Of a stretch of DNA of 64,000 bases, positions 47,711 to 59,823 are shown piece after piece. Below the pieces are notes generated by a model. The model had not been told where the DNA came from. It saw only the letters and a program-made list of their open reading frames with translations, and made no database searches. The first letter of the stretch is position 1. Each line of letters starts with the position of its first letter. The translations under genes were made by a program, and so were the position numbers. Source of the stretch: Linnemannia hyalina (taxonomy: Eukaryota; Mortierellomycota; Mortierellomycetes; Mortierellales; Mortierellaceae); NCBI GenBank assembly GCA_019671135.1, contig JAHRHY010000024.1, forward strand, positions 558,001 to 622,000, read 5' to 3'.

Positions 47711-49776
47711 TTACTCGCCACGCATAAACTTCATAGTCATCTCATAAAAGAAGAACGTGGCCGCATTGGCAGGGAAGGCACGCGCCATGGTTGGTCCAAA
47801 GCCCTTGAACCAGACCTTCCAGTTACCGCCCCTGGCCTCAACCTGCAAAGATCGGAAGCATTCCAAAGTCGACTTGTAGGAGAGGTTGGACTGCATGCGG
47901 GATTTGATAACGTCCTGGGGGTAACAGGGGACCCAGGCTCCGAAACCGGCGAGTCCTCCGGCGAGGAGGAGTTCGGGGGTTGAGAGGGATTCGACGCGGC
48001 CATCGTGGTTGAAGTGAGCCAATATCCGCTTTGTTCCCTCGTATGTGACTACATTGGAGGTTGTGGTGGTTGTGGTGGTGAAAGGGATGTTTAGTTGTTA
48101 GTGGGTCGCAATTAAAAGATGATCAACCATGAAGGTTCCTAACATTTCATTTTCTATTCCAACGGTGAAAAAGTACAATCGGCAAGAGATTTGAGCGACT
48201 TACCAAAGTATGTGAAGTAGGAGGGGACATCACGCATGAGGGTGATATCCATGCCACGGTAAAGACCCTTCAAGCCCTGTTGACGGAACGTACGGATGCC
48301 TGCATCCAACACTCCTGTATACTATTCACACCCACACCACCAACAAAAAGGAGGCAAGGAATTGTAATGTTAGTTAACAGATCATAAGAACAAGAGCTCG
48401 CCTCTTTGGGGATTCCTGAACAACAACAAAAAAGAATGAAAGGCGAAGGTGACATACGGGCTTAACGGCGCCGGGGAGGGGGATGGCTCCAGCGGCAGGC
48501 TTATACTGGGTCTGGAGCTTGACCTTGAGCAACTCGACGGGGCAGTTCACAAAGGCCATCACTCCTCCAGCCATCGAACCAGCGCAACCAATCTGGACTA
48601 CGAAGTTGAAAAAAAAACCACAAGAAACGAAGGCAACGTGTTAGCATATCTCTCTTTGTCCAGAGCAACAACGTAGCTATGCACAAACACATATATCCAT
48701 GGCGGAGATTAACATCAAGAAAATAGTACTACGACGGTACGTACAGATAGAAAGAGACTTGGTCTCATCGCCTCCCTGGAACCAGCGTCTAAAGGTTCCG
48801 TTAGCGGCAAACATGACCGCATTGCTGTTGTCATAGTTCGTTTCAAGGTGGTCGGAGAGATAATGTGTGCGGAGAAAAAAAAATGGTTAGGAAAATAATT
48901 ATTATCTTTCTTGGAGTGTCAGGAACCAGATGATTAAGCACACCTCTTAATGAGTCACCCTCACACATCCTGAGACAATTCAAAATCCGGGATATGAACA
49001 AAAACACATGGCCATACACAGCGGCAAAGCAAAGTAAACAAAAACATACCAGATACCGATGCCCATCAATGGGGAAGTAACTCCCTTGTATAGTCCAGCA
49101 GGCTAATTTACATTGAAGAAGAGGTGCAATTCGACAACGGTTAGCTCCCTCTTCCAATTCCCAGAGATCCTGTGCATCAAAAATAAACCCGATATCCTGA
49201 TCAGACAAGATGAACGTACGCCTTCCTCCTTGAGTGTCATGCGGAGACAATCCATGGCGCCGTTGTACTTTGGTGGGTTGGGTTGAGTCTGCAAGCGGAC
49301 CTATTCAGTAGCAACATAACACAGAAAGGATGGTGAGCAGTCCGTCCTGGCTTCGATAGATTTGAAAATTGAAGGCAATTGTCCAGCACAAAAAGTATAA
49401 CGCAGCTCCTGGGGTTGTAAAGTACCTTGAGGGTATCGAAAGGATGTCCTGTTCACCAGATTGTATGCAATTGAAAACGAAGAAAGGGACCAGCAAGAAG
49501 AAAAGTTAGAAACTAAAACCAAAACAGGGGTCTTCCTTAACCCTATGTCATGATTCTCCTGCAGGGTCCTTCTATCCCAGGCTGGTCGATTCCTTCTCTC
49601 TCCCTCCTAGCACTGTGAAGGCGAGTACAAGAGGAAAAGAAAATGCAACTAAGAAAAAGGGAGAAAGGAAGAAAAGGGGTACCTGAGACGACCTGGGCCC
49701 ATCCACCAACGGTGCCTGCGACGACATCGTTGACCCAGCTGGGAAGGGTGATTTCGTTCTGCTTGAATGTTGCCAT
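47711..49776 (-). CDS. mitochondrial carrier (SLC25 family), basic-amino-acid-carrier-like
   Basis: Eight exons on the minus strand (49776-49683, 49448-49426, 49300-49220, 49102-49050, 48824-48745, 48597-48458, 48321-48204, 48048-47711) join in phase to 308 residues; exon 2 is only 23 bases. The three carrier repeats show the signature Px(D/E)xx(K/R)x(R/K): GHPFDTLKVRLQ, CPVELLKVKLQ and CYPQDVIKSRMQ. Each is followed by the G-rich second-half motif (LYKGVTSPLMGIG, LYRGMDITLMRDVPSYFTYF, WFKGFGPTMARAFPANAATF). The third repeat resembles plant BAC2 and animal SLC25A29/45 carriers of ornithine, arginine or lysine, and the first resembles yeast YMC1. Substrate is therefore inference. It would sit in the mitochondrial inner membrane. 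It is convergent with ornithine aminotransferase, 1.0 kb away. Confidence 0.9.
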
Positions 49777-50387
49777 TTGCTTGTCCTGTTCCTTTATGAA
49801 TGAGTTGTTGGGCTGAATGAGTCGGGGTGCGGTCGGATGGGTGAGTGTGAATGAGTCGAGGCGGTAGGCAGGGCAGGGCAGGCGGGTCAGACGACAAACA
49901 AAAACAAAAACAAAGGAAAAAGAATGGGGTAAAGAAAAGAAGAAAGGGAGAAGAAAGAGGGAGAGCCGAAATGCCCTTTTGAACCAACAAACAAACCAAC
50001 GAACGAGAGCGTGGAAAAAAAAATAAAGCGCCACTGGGCGTGGTCACAGATCCGAGAGATCTCTGTCGGCCAATGATATTGATTGGACGTTGACAACTGC
50101 GAAAGATCGCAAACAGGGAAAAGGCGTAAAACAAAAACTGGTACTTCGCGTCCGTTTTTTATTGTTCTTCTTCTTCTTTGAAGAGAAATATCATTATTAT
50201 AACAATGGAGATGGTATTTAGGGAGTGGATTGTTGTCGTAAATGAATGCAAGGGAAAAAAAAGATACGATTGTCGTATATGTATGATGTAAATAAATAGG
50301 GAATAAGAAGGGGTGGAAAGATACATCAAAGGAAAGGAAAGGAAAGGTCGAAACATGTCTCATAAAATCATCGCCCTCAATCTTCTT
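49777..50387. other. carrier promoter and PMA1 3' flank
   Basis: The carrier leader is C/T-rich on its sense strand (49850-50030). Bases 50160-50387 hold the PMA1 3' UTR. No gene seen. Confidence 0.5.
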
Positions 50388-53224
50388 CTACTTCTGCTTC
50401 AAAGCTTCGAGGACCTTGATCTTCAAACCGACCTGACGAACCTGGTCAATCGACGACCAGACATGCTTCTGCTGGATCACACGCGCCTTGCGCGCTCTCA
50501 ACTTGTCCATGCGCGCCTTGGTCGGCCATGCAGCCGCCGTGAACTCGAACGACCAGTACCGGAAGATAAAGACCTTCACAAAGTCCAGGAACACAAAGTA
50601 CACCAGCGAGATCGCAATCACGGCAATTCCCCAGCCCCAACCGATCGCCTCACCGACAATCACTCCATAGACGCAGATCAACATCGCAAAGACCTGTGTG
50701 CCCATGACTGCGATAAAGAAGATGGGCGAGGGCATATTCTCCCAGAAGTAGCCAGATAGACGGGTCGAGAAGATGACGAAATGAGGAGCAGACGAGATGT
50801 GGAGGTACATGATCGCTTCCAGCTTGGCGGCAGAGACTTGGAAGACGCGGTCGGCGACAAAAAAGTGGGCAAACGACAAAGCGGTCAACAGGGCACCAAG
50901 GACGACAGACAAAAAGATCAATTGGCCGATTCTCCACTTGTCGGGGTAGACCGAGATCTTGGCGTTGTCAACGGAAATAACCAGCGTGGCGGCGTCATTC
51001 AGGATACAGATGAGAATCAGCAGGATGGGTTTCATGTGCCACTTGAGCGCCATGGTGATGCAGAAGAAGAACATCAAAAAGTGCACAGTTGAGGTGATAC
51101 GGTACAGGGCATAGGAGCGCATACGCTGGAAGATGGCGCGGGAAGTCATCAAACCATCGACAATCGTCGACAGACCGGGGGCAAGCAGGACAATATCGGC
51201 GGCAGAGCGAGCGGCATCGGTACAGCCGTGGACAGCAATACCAACATTGGCCTTCTTGAGAGCAGGGGCATCGTTGACACCATCACCAGTCATACCAACT
51301 AGGATACCACGGTTCTGGAGCAGCTCGACAACACGGTACTTGTGCTCGGGAATGACCTGGGCGAAACCATCGGCGCGGATACAATGCTCGGTAATCTCAT
51401 CGTCAGACTTGCTGGGGTCGACCAAGTGTCCAGCGTCAAGAATAACACGACCCATTCCGAGACGGTGAGCGACCTCCTTGGCGATAATCTGCTGGTCTCC
51501 GGTAATCATCTTGACGTCGACACCCATCTCGTTACACCGGCGAATAGTCTCTGCAGAATCAGGGCGAGGAGGGTCAATCAGGGAGATCATTCCAACGAGC
51601 TCGTACTCATCAAGAGAACCGGGCTTGGTACGGGCAACACCGAGGGCACGGAGACCACGCTTAGCGAGAGCATTGACGGCACGGACAGCATCGTTATCAC
51701 CACCGACGAGACGAACGATAACCTGAGGGGCACCCTTGGCGACCTTGAAAGACTCCTGGGTGCTGTAGTTCATGACAGTAGCCTGGGTCATCTTGGTCGA
51801 AGGGTTGAAGGGCAAGAAGGAAGTGACCTTGTATCCGGGAACCTCGTGCTTGTGGGTACGGTTCTTGAGGATATCGAGTTGCTCCTCAGCGGCAGTACGG
51901 ACGGCGAACTCAATGGGGTCATTTGCACCGGGCTCGGCAGCGAGGTAAGAGTAGAGGAGGATATCCTCGGCAGTGTTTCCGTTGGTCAGGTAGGGCTCAT
52001 CAAAGGTCAACTCGTTAAGGGTCAAGGTACCAGTCTTGTCGGAGCAGAGAACGGAGACAGAGGCCATCTCCTCGACGGCAGTCAGACGCTTGACGATGAC
52101 CTTGCGGACAGCGAGTTCCTTGGCGCCCATAGCCATAGTGACAGACATGACAGTAGGAAGACCGACCGGGATGGCAGCAATGGTCAGGACAAGGACACGC
52201 TCGAGGACCTTCTTGAACTCGCCATCGGGAGTACCGCGGTCAACGACGAGGAGGTAGACCATGATGATGACGACCAGGACGACAGTGATGAGGATCAAGA
52301 AGTTGCCGATACGGTTGATGATCTTTTGGAAATGACCTTCCTCAGGCGCGACAGCCATGAGGCCAGCAGCACGACCAATGAAGGTATCACCACCGGTCTT
52401 GGTCACGACGGCCATCTGTTGACCCTGCTTGACAATCGAGGACGAGTAGACGGTGGCACCTTTGTTCTTGGACAGAGGCAAGGACTCTCCGGTGAGAGCA
52501 GACTGGTCGACCTGAAGATCACCCTCGGTGGCCTCACCGGTAGCACCTATACCAAGGAGACGGCCGTCGGCGGGGATGATGTCTCCGAGGCGGAGAACGA
52601 TGACGTCACCGGGAACCAGCTCGGAGGTGTCGAGTTCGACAAGGTGTCCGTTACGCCAGCAGCGGGTCTTCAGGGCAAGGGTTTGCTTGAGGGCATCCAG
52701 GGCAGACTCTGCCTTGGCTTCCTCGACGAAACCAATCGTTGCGTTAATGAACAACAGCGCGAAAATAATACCGAAATCCGCCCAATCCTATCATTCGATA
52801 TCGGAAATAAAGTTTTTCGCGTTAACAACATCGTCCGTGCGTTCACACCCGTTTTGTTGTCATAAAGAAAAGGAGAGAGACAAAAAGAAAAACTTACGCC
52901 GACGATGGCAGAGCAAATGACGGCAATTTCAATCAAGTAGGCAATAGCACCCGTGAAATAACTTAGGAACTTCAACAGTGGGTGGCGCTTCTTCTCCACC
53001 AACTCGTTCATGCCAAACGTCTCACGGCGACGAAGGACCTCGTCATCCGAAAGACCCTTCAGGGGGTCGGTCTTGAGAAGGAGCTCGAGTTCAGCAGAGA
53101 TCTCTTCGACGTGCTCGTGATGGACCTGTTCCTCAATCTCCATATCTGCTTCCTTGCCATCAATCTTGCTGGAGCCACCGTGGCCGTAATCGCCCTGGTA
53201 GTTTTTGATTTCTTGTTTACTCAT
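50388..53224 (-). CDS. PMA1: plasma-membrane H+-transporting P-type ATPase
   Basis: Two exons on the minus strand (53224-52898 and 52787-50388) give 908 residues, typical of fungal Pma1 (about 920). The intron splits the first transmembrane hairpin after AVICSAIVG. Diagnostic sites: actuator DQSALTGESLP; phosphorylation motif CSDKTGTLT with Asp at about 359; KGAPQ in the nucleotide domain; MITGDQ and the hinge VGMTGDGVNDAPALKKANVGIAV; membrane segment IAAIPVGLPTVMSVTMAMGA. The C-terminal tail after the last membrane segment (AWPTKARMDKLRARK..KVLEALKQK) corresponds to the autoinhibitory domain but is short and strongly basic. The N-terminus lacks the long acidic run of yeast Pma1. The enzyme expels protons and powers nutrient symport. 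Strong codon bias suggests very high expression. The start is the first ATG. Confidence 0.96.
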
Positions 53225-56200
53225 GTAAGTTGTGCTGTTCTGTGGATTATAGGGACTATTATGAGCCGTGTATGCGTATGTGTGTATTCGTTGGTTGTTG
53301 CGTATAAGGTGAGAGCAAGAAAAGGGTTGGGGGGTTTTTTGGAAGATAAGAGGAGCAGTTTGGTTAGTTGTGAAAAAAGTTGCTGGTTGGTTGAGGAGGC
53401 AGTCAGTGAATCAAAATAGTATAGGCATGATAAGGAGTAAGAAGGCGGGGTAGAGACGAGGAGGTGGTCTGGAATGATGATGATGTGCCTGGTGAGAAAT
53501 AGCGAGATATGTTTGAACAGGAGTGCTACGCAGCGCCTTTTGTGCTTGCTAGTGCAACAGAGAGTAACAAGCAGGAAGTGTAGGTATGAGGATTGTGCTG
53601 TGGATATGACAGTTACAAGAACTGTGAAGTTTGAAGAAGGAGCTTGTTGAAGTGAAGGAAAAGAAGACTGTGATTGTGGTTGTGTACGGTTGCGGTTGTG
53701 TGTGGTTCCGACGGTTGACTGCGAAGAATGTATGTGAATGAGAGCGAGAGAGAAAGATAGAACTTACGTAGAGGTGAGTGGAGAGGGGCAATGGTATTAG
53801 TGTAGAGGAAAGTCGTATGAATGAAGAGGAGTGAAGAAGGATGAGAGGGAGTGACAAAGGGTAGAGTGGATGGTACAATGAAAAAGGAAGAAGACAAGAA
53901 AGAAAAGGTGTAAAAAAGAAGAAAGAAAGGGAGCGAATGACAAAGGATGAGCCCCTTTTTATTCGTTCGAGAAATGGCTGTGGCCGCTCCACATCCACAG
54001 ACTTTGAAAAAGGATATTCCAAAAGGGCGAAGTGAAGGGCGGAGGCAAAAAGACGGGAGGAGGCAAAAAGACGGGAGGAGTAACAAATAGTAAAGAGAGA
54101 GAGAAACGGCCATCAAAGTCCAAGACCACTGCAACGCGGGGTGGAAAGCGGAGCAACTAGCGGTAGCAGTAGCAGTAGCAGTAGTAATGTGTATTGAGTT
54201 GGCACAATTACCATTGGAGTCCTTGCTTTCTACTTTTTGTTTGTTGATTGTCAACTCGAACGAATGGACGTCAACTAAGCAAAAATAAGGAACATGCAAG
54301 GAACGTGCACTTGTCCTCATTCTCTCTGCTCAATTAACCTTCGAATGAACAGTAAAACAAATAAAATAAAAAAGGAGATGAGTCGTTCGTTATGTGTGCA
54401 ACCGTAGCAGGCATAAACAATGTTGAAAGCGTGCTAAAAAGGCAGATTGGCAATAGAATACCGAGAAGCTGACGCGTCGTGTGTGTATCTGTGGTCTCTC
54501 TTCAACATTGCATCCATACTAACTACCTCTCACACAGGCTTACTGCCGTCGCTACTGTTCGCGCCTAAGTCGAGCATTAATTTGTTTGGCTGCAATAGGA
54601 ATATGATGCCTTTCGTCACATTATTACATGTGCTTATTACATTGTGCTTCGTGTGCGTGTGACATGCCCCACCGTGTTTGTTGAACAAAGTGGCTATTGA
54701 TTCTACTGCACCGCAAACATAGAAGTTGTTCCCTTCTATTTTCGTTTTTGCCTTTACTGTGTGCCTGTCGGTTCAATCGAAGAAGCACAGGAAAAAAGAA
54801 CACCAACGAAAAAACAAACGGATCTGAACTGTCGTAAAAAGATTTGCCCATAGCAAAGGCAAAGAGTGGAAGAGCAATCAACAAGCTATTTCAATTCCGA
54901 TGGAGTTGATTGCCCTTTTCCCAAGGAAAGTGCTTCTTCTTTTCCTCTGTAAACCTTCACTTTTGTACTTTGTTTTTCTAGTTATCAATGGCAAGACTTT
55001 ATTTCGACGATAAAGACTTGCACAAGGAGTCAAAAGATGTAATTTATTATTTAGCGAAAGCATACAGGATTGCCAGCAGGCAGACAGATGCATTTGGCAG
55101 CAGGACGAAAATAAGGGAGACGGCGGAAGGGAAGAAAAAGGGAACGTCAATTGTAAGTAAGGAAGGCGCAAGTAAGGATTAGATTTTTTATTTTGAGCAC
55201 AAACGAGGAGGTTTTTTCTTCTCGTTAACAAAGAAGCAGGAGCAAGGAGGTCCATCCAAGCCATTGGTACACGATAAGCATGAGAACCCTTCTGCCGTAA
55301 GAAAGCATTAGGGATAAGCATGAAAAGAGTAAACACATTTGATGATCCCAACTACACGCACAAAAATGGAACGACCAGAAAGATTGTAAGGAAGCAGAAA
55401 GCACTTCTAGAGAAAATTGCACTGGTCTCACTTTCGAAAGCATGTCAGCAACAACACACGTACAACTCTTCTTTTTTACTCGTCTTCACCCTTCTTTATT
55501 TCTTCAACTCCGTTGTTTTTCATTCATTCTCTTACTTTTTTTCGTCTTCAATTGGATCAAGGAACCATCGTCAGACCTGTCGTCCCTTTACCTCTCCTTT
55601 CTTTTATTCGCGTGTTTGTATTAGAAATCTATGTTTTTCTGCAATCCGACCTTCCCCCTCATCAAGCTCGTTCACTCCTTCCTACAAAGCCCCCTTCTAC
55701 CTAGAATATCCTGAATAACAATCAAATTTCCAACCTGGCATCCCTTTTCTCTATAGCCTTCCACCTCCTCCTCCTCCTCCTCCTCCTCCTGAACCCCGTA
55801 CTGTATCAATGGACCGCTCCAGGGTCAAAGTTGCAGAATCTTTGGAAAAGCTGGGTCCAAGGCTCTTCTGGTTGGTTAAAAACAGGATGCAATGCAAATG
55901 CCATTTGGGACCTGGCATGTTAAGTATTATTACAAGGAGTAGGGGGGCGCAGATGGAAAAAATGGCGTTTGACAGCACTAAGCTAAGGCACAAGGCGCTT
56001 GTTCGCGTAGTTTTTTTTTTTTTTTTTTTTTCCCGAACGCATTTGTTGATCAGTGCCCACACGCCCCACGAAATAAGAGCACGCGCGTGCGGTCTCAGCC
56101 GTATCAGCCATTTTTTTAGGCTTTGGTCACACAGATCGACACTTTCGCCTTTTTCTTTTTTTTTTTTGCATCTGACAAACAAAAAAAAAAAACGCACACA

Positions 56201-56772
56201 AATACATCAATGAAGGCATCAACGTGCCTTGTGGCGATGGGAGCTAATTTCTCAAGAGCGCACTCTTGCGACTCATTTACATTATCGGACAAAAGGGGTG
56301 TCCGGCGTATCGGCACTTTTTCGACATGCAAGAACCCATGTACCCTATTCACAATCATGCATGAGTAGCAAGGGAAAGAATAAGGCATTAGGGTGCCCTT
56401 TAGGTAGGTTGTGGACGACGTAAAAGAATAGATCTAAAAATATTTCGGTGAGTGTTTCGCAGTAATGCGGCGTTGATCGTCTTCTGAAGAGAAGAAGATG
56501 TGACGGGGAGAAGGGAAGAGGAGGGAGGAGGGAGGAGAAGAGGGTTAGCTACATCACTTAGGAGAAGATTATCTAGAATCAAGGGTTAGACAAGAAAATA
56601 GAATAATAGATGGAGAGAGAAGAGGGTTGAGCACGAATGACGCATGGACAAAAGGGCCAAGTGTAGAGGAAGGAGGTACGGGATGGTAGTAGTTGGAGTC
56701 ATAGCACAGAGAGCCCTAAGGCGCTCACGTTCGCGAAAATAAAAATAAGAGCATCAAAGTTGAGCCATATTA
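53225..56772. other. long intergenic region, simple repeats only
   Basis: The first 800 bases upstream of PMA1 are pyrimidine-rich on its sense strand. Simple repeats include two 18-base units AGGCAAAAAGACGGGAGG (54043-54078), a TAGCAG array (54163-54184), a TCC array (55764-55790) and poly-T runs near 56010-56030 and 56152-56167. A 64-codon plus frame at 54988-55182 (MARLYFDDKDLHKESKD) is the best short ORF but has no context or recognisable domain. Confidence 0.45.
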
Positions 56773-59322
56773 TTATGAATAAGAGTACAAGTAAGGATCT
56801 GAAAGAACGACAAACGGCTGACTAACATCCCCCACAACAACACCACCTCCTACTTCACTCACACCCTGGATTCGGACATGATACGTCCCCGTAGGCACCC
56901 AAGCCGGCAAAGTGACCTGCACAGACCCCCAAGTAACAGGAACCCGGTCAGTCAACAATGCCACCGCAGGTTGCTGATCCAGTGCCGCCTGTGCTATCAT
57001 TTCTCTCGTCCATGTCGTTTTTTGCTCCTTGGGATCTATTGGTGTTGCGGTGAGTTCGATATCCAGCAGAAAGGTTGCTTGATGAGAGGATTGTTGTGGT
57101 ATCCGCCAGGAAATGATCCGGTCCCGATTCGACCTCCAGGTAACAGGTGCTTGTGAATCGGTTTCAATGGCTCCTTGCCAGATCCTTGGGTTCAGCCCAT
57201 TTCTCGCCTGGACTCCTCGTTCTACTTCCAGTATCAACTCCTGCTCGTTCTCTTTCTCATCTTCCTCCTCGTCGTCCTGATCTGCCACTACTTCCTCAAT
57301 CTCCTGCTGCATACTATCACCGTCGACATCCCCGTCTCGCTTCTTCAACAAAGCGCCACTATTCCAAACATCCATCAACTCCTGAAGCCGCGCAATCTCA
57401 GGATCCCACTCCGACATTGGGTATATCGCTACATCCTCCTCCTCCACCACTACATCTTCGTCGTTTTTCCCGGCCTCCTTCAACTGCTTCTTCCTCTGTT
57501 CGAGCCGTCCCTGTCGAGCCTCAAGTGCATCCATCTCAGCGTCCTCAAACTCCTCCAGCTCTTGTACCAGGAAATCAGGTATTACATCCTTGATATTCGG
57601 GCCAACAAACTCCTGGTACCGGAACGAATCTTGAGGGAAGACAGTTCGTTCGTATATGCGCTTGTCCTGTCGTCGCCGTAATGGTGGTACTGGTGGTATT
57701 GGTGGTGCCGAGGAGGATGAGGAGCTCATGACAGGAGATAATCCAGCGCTGGCGGTAGAGGATGGTGTCTCCTGTTCAGTAGCGGTAGCTGCCTTGTTGC
57801 TGTCGCTGCTTCCCCAAAGAGGGTGCGCCAAGAACCCCTTGATCCGATGGCGAATCTCCGACAACCGTCCGAACCCCAATCCCCATCCCCACCTTCCACC
57901 ACTATCCCCACTGCCATTTACAACAACAGGCTTCGGTTCCCGGAACTCCTCAATCGCCAAATGCTCCTCCCGCAAGATAGCCTTCTGCTGTCCCCAACTC
58001 GTGCGCTCTGAAGACTTCGACGAGGAGAACTCTGCAAGACTCCAGCGCTCCTGACGCGTCTCTCGACTCAGGGTCTCAATAAACTCTTCCCACTCCAGAT
58101 CCCGGGCTCCCAAATTCGTCACTTCGATCGCCTCGGCACTCCTCCAGATCCCGACCTGTCGTGGGAAACAGTTGTTGGTCCATATGTCCTCCTTCAGGCG
58201 ACCTGGTGACGAGAGGAGTACGCTGTCCGAGGCTTCTCCCCAGTCCCTATCCTTTCCATCCTTGTCATAGCCGTTGTCCTCGCCATAGTCGTCAGAAGAA
58301 GAGGCAAAGAGATCGCAGTCAGGCGAAGAAGGAACCGGTTCTTCCCAGAATTGAACCTGCAACCTGTACCATCCCTCAAGCACCTCCGGTCGCAGCTGGA
58401 TATGCGCCTGAAGAGACGATACAGGAACTCGTGTCAATAGCAACTCGTTCGATTTGACCTGGTCCAATGGAATCAACTGAAAGTCCATTACCAACTCGCT
58501 CCCCACTCGCAGTCTCTGCTTCTCCACCACCGGTCCTGTAAACCCCTCGTCACTGACGGTGGCTCCAGGTTGTGTTTTCGCTGTCTCATACCGCCACATC
58601 TGATCCTGTCTCCTCGCCTCAGCAGTCGTCAGGCCTTCCTCAATCCGCTCTCTCAGATTCTCATCCACCTTCCAGTCCAAAGTATAACTCATCTGGTACC
58701 GCCAAGGAGCCTCGACCGCCGCCATGTGGAATCCTGGCAAACTCTTCTGCTCATACACTGGTCCCAGATACTGTCTCCCCTGCACCTGCACTGGCTCTAC
58801 TACCACCTCCTGCTGTATTACCACCTGCCCCTGTTCATCGAGCACAGGCTTCTTCTTCTTTTTCTTATTCTTCTTCTTGCGCCGTTTAGCGGAAGCGTTA
58901 TGAGGCCTCGGCCGCTTGTCCGGGTAGATCCCCATGTAGACATCGAATTCTGTCTGGTCAACCACAAACACCGGTTGGATATCGTATAGTTGGTTCTGAT
59001 TTTGGCGTTGCTGTTGTTGCTGGTATTGTTGTCGTTGTAGTTGTAGTTGTAGGAGCCCTTCCTCGTTCTCCTGGTCCTGTGAATCGGGCAGACTTGCTGG
59101 TCGTGTAAGAGGAGTTGTTGTTATTCCTCGCTCGATAAGTGAAGGTTGGTCCTCTGATGATGGTGATAACGATGAGAGCACGCGTGGATCCTTAGCGGTG
59201 GCGGCGATCGGCCGTGCGCGGACAGACTCTGTTGAGAGGACGACGAACGAGGAGACGACAAGGCATGAGAGTAATACCGTCGCCACGGCGCTCCAGGGTC
59301 TCAGTAGTAGTAGGTTGACCAT
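56773..59322 (-). CDS. large secretory-pathway protein, possibly Kre9/Knh1-like at its end
   Basis: A single exon of 849 residues from the ATG at 59322. The N-terminus is a signal peptide or anchor (LLLRPWSAVATVLLSCLVVSSFVVLSTESVRA). Then come a Gln-rich stretch (about 90-115), a Lys-run KKKNKKKKKK (about 150-160) and beta-rich sequence with many Trp (APWRYQMSYTLDWKVD, EGWYRLQVQFWEE). Further on are acidic and Ser/Pro-rich linkers, an acidic segment near 690-740, and a C-terminal beta domain. That domain includes VTWRSNRDRIISWRI and VTLPAWVPTGTYHVRIQG, and ends QPFVVLSDPYLYSYS. It has the layout of the Ig-like Kre9/Knh1 domain, which begins with a Trp-containing strand and ends in a sheet before PF-x-V. 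That points to the cell surface or secretory pathway; the match is by eye and weak. A longer start is possible because codons stay open to 59475, but pyrimidine-rich sequence with CAG suggests an intron there. Confidence 0.65.
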   Translation of the reverse strand: MVNLLLLRPWSAVATVLLSCLVVSSFVVLSTESVRARPIAATAKDPRVLSSLSPSSEDQPSLIERGITTTPLTRPASLPDSQDQENEEGLLQLQLQRQQYQQQQQRQNQNQLYDIQPVFVVDQTEFDVYMGIYPDKRPRPHNASAKRRKKKNKKKKKKPVLDEQGQVVIQQEVVVEPVQVQGRQYLGPVYEQKSLPGFHMAAVEAPWRYQMSYTLDWKVDENLRERIEEGLTTAEARRQDQMWRYETAKTQPGATVSDEGFTGPVVEKQRLRVGSELVMDFQLIPLDQVKSNELLLTRVPVSSLQAHIQLRPEVLEGWYRLQVQFWEEPVPSSPDCDLFASSSDDYGEDNGYDKDGKDRDWGEASDSVLLSSPGRLKEDIWTNNCFPRQVGIWRSAEAIEVTNLGARDLEWEEFIETLSRETRQERWSLAEFSSSKSSERTSWGQQKAILREEHLAIEEFREPKPVVVNGSGDSGGRWGWGLGFGRLSEIRHRIKGFLAHPLWGSSDSNKAATATEQETPSSTASAGLSPVMSSSSSSAPPIPPVPPLRRRQDKRIYERTVFPQDSFRYQEFVGPNIKDVIPDFLVQELEEFEDAEMDALEARQGRLEQRKKQLKEAGKNDEDVVVEEEDVAIYPMSEWDPEIARLQELMDVWNSGALLKKRDGDVDGDSMQQEIEEVVADQDDEEEDEKENEQELILEVERGVQARNGLNPRIWQGAIETDSQAPVTWRSNRDRIISWRIPQQSSHQATFLLDIELTATPIDPKEQKTTWTREMIAQAALDQQPAVALLTDRVPVTWGSVQVTLPAWVPTGTYHVRIQGVSEVGGGVVVGDVSQPFVVLSDPYLYSYS

Positions 59323-59823
59323 ATCGTCCTTGTCATGAAAATCGGAAAGGTGAATAGCGAGCAAGTGAACAAAAGAGATGGTGTGAGTGAAAGAGTGTCT
59401 GAGGTGAAGTAACGGAGCGAAAAAAAAAAAAAATAGAGTGAAGCGCAAGACAAACAACATTCCTGAGTTTCCCAACCTTTATTTCCACTGTCGAATCTGT
59501 GCCTGCCTTGCCCTTCTCATCCAGCAGACCCACATATCATTCCAGTCTCTCCCATTCCTTGACTTCGTCGTAATCGACACCCCCTTTTTCCCCTTCATCA
59601 TCTCTTTTTCATCTGTGCTCCTTCCCTTGCCTCTGCCGTGTCCATCTTGTTTGTGTTATTGAAATAACCAGTGTTGCCATCATATTACGAGATGCCATGG
59701 ATCGAATGTTACTTGTTTTTTGCATTTTTATTATGACAAGGGAGAGAGAGGAATACCCTTCTCCTCAAAAGTTGTAAACCAAAGAACGAACTAGGGATGC
59801 CACCAAAGATACCCCTTTCTTTC
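59323..59823. other. intergenic between the secreted-protein gene and RPN5
   Basis: 5' leader of the upstream minus-strand gene and 3' flank of RPN5; no gene seen. Confidence 0.5.

Noticed and set aside
51342..52865. A 507-codon plus-strand frame opposite PMA1.
   Set aside because: Antisense shadow of PMA1 with the same composition artefact; the ATPase motifs are all on the other strand.
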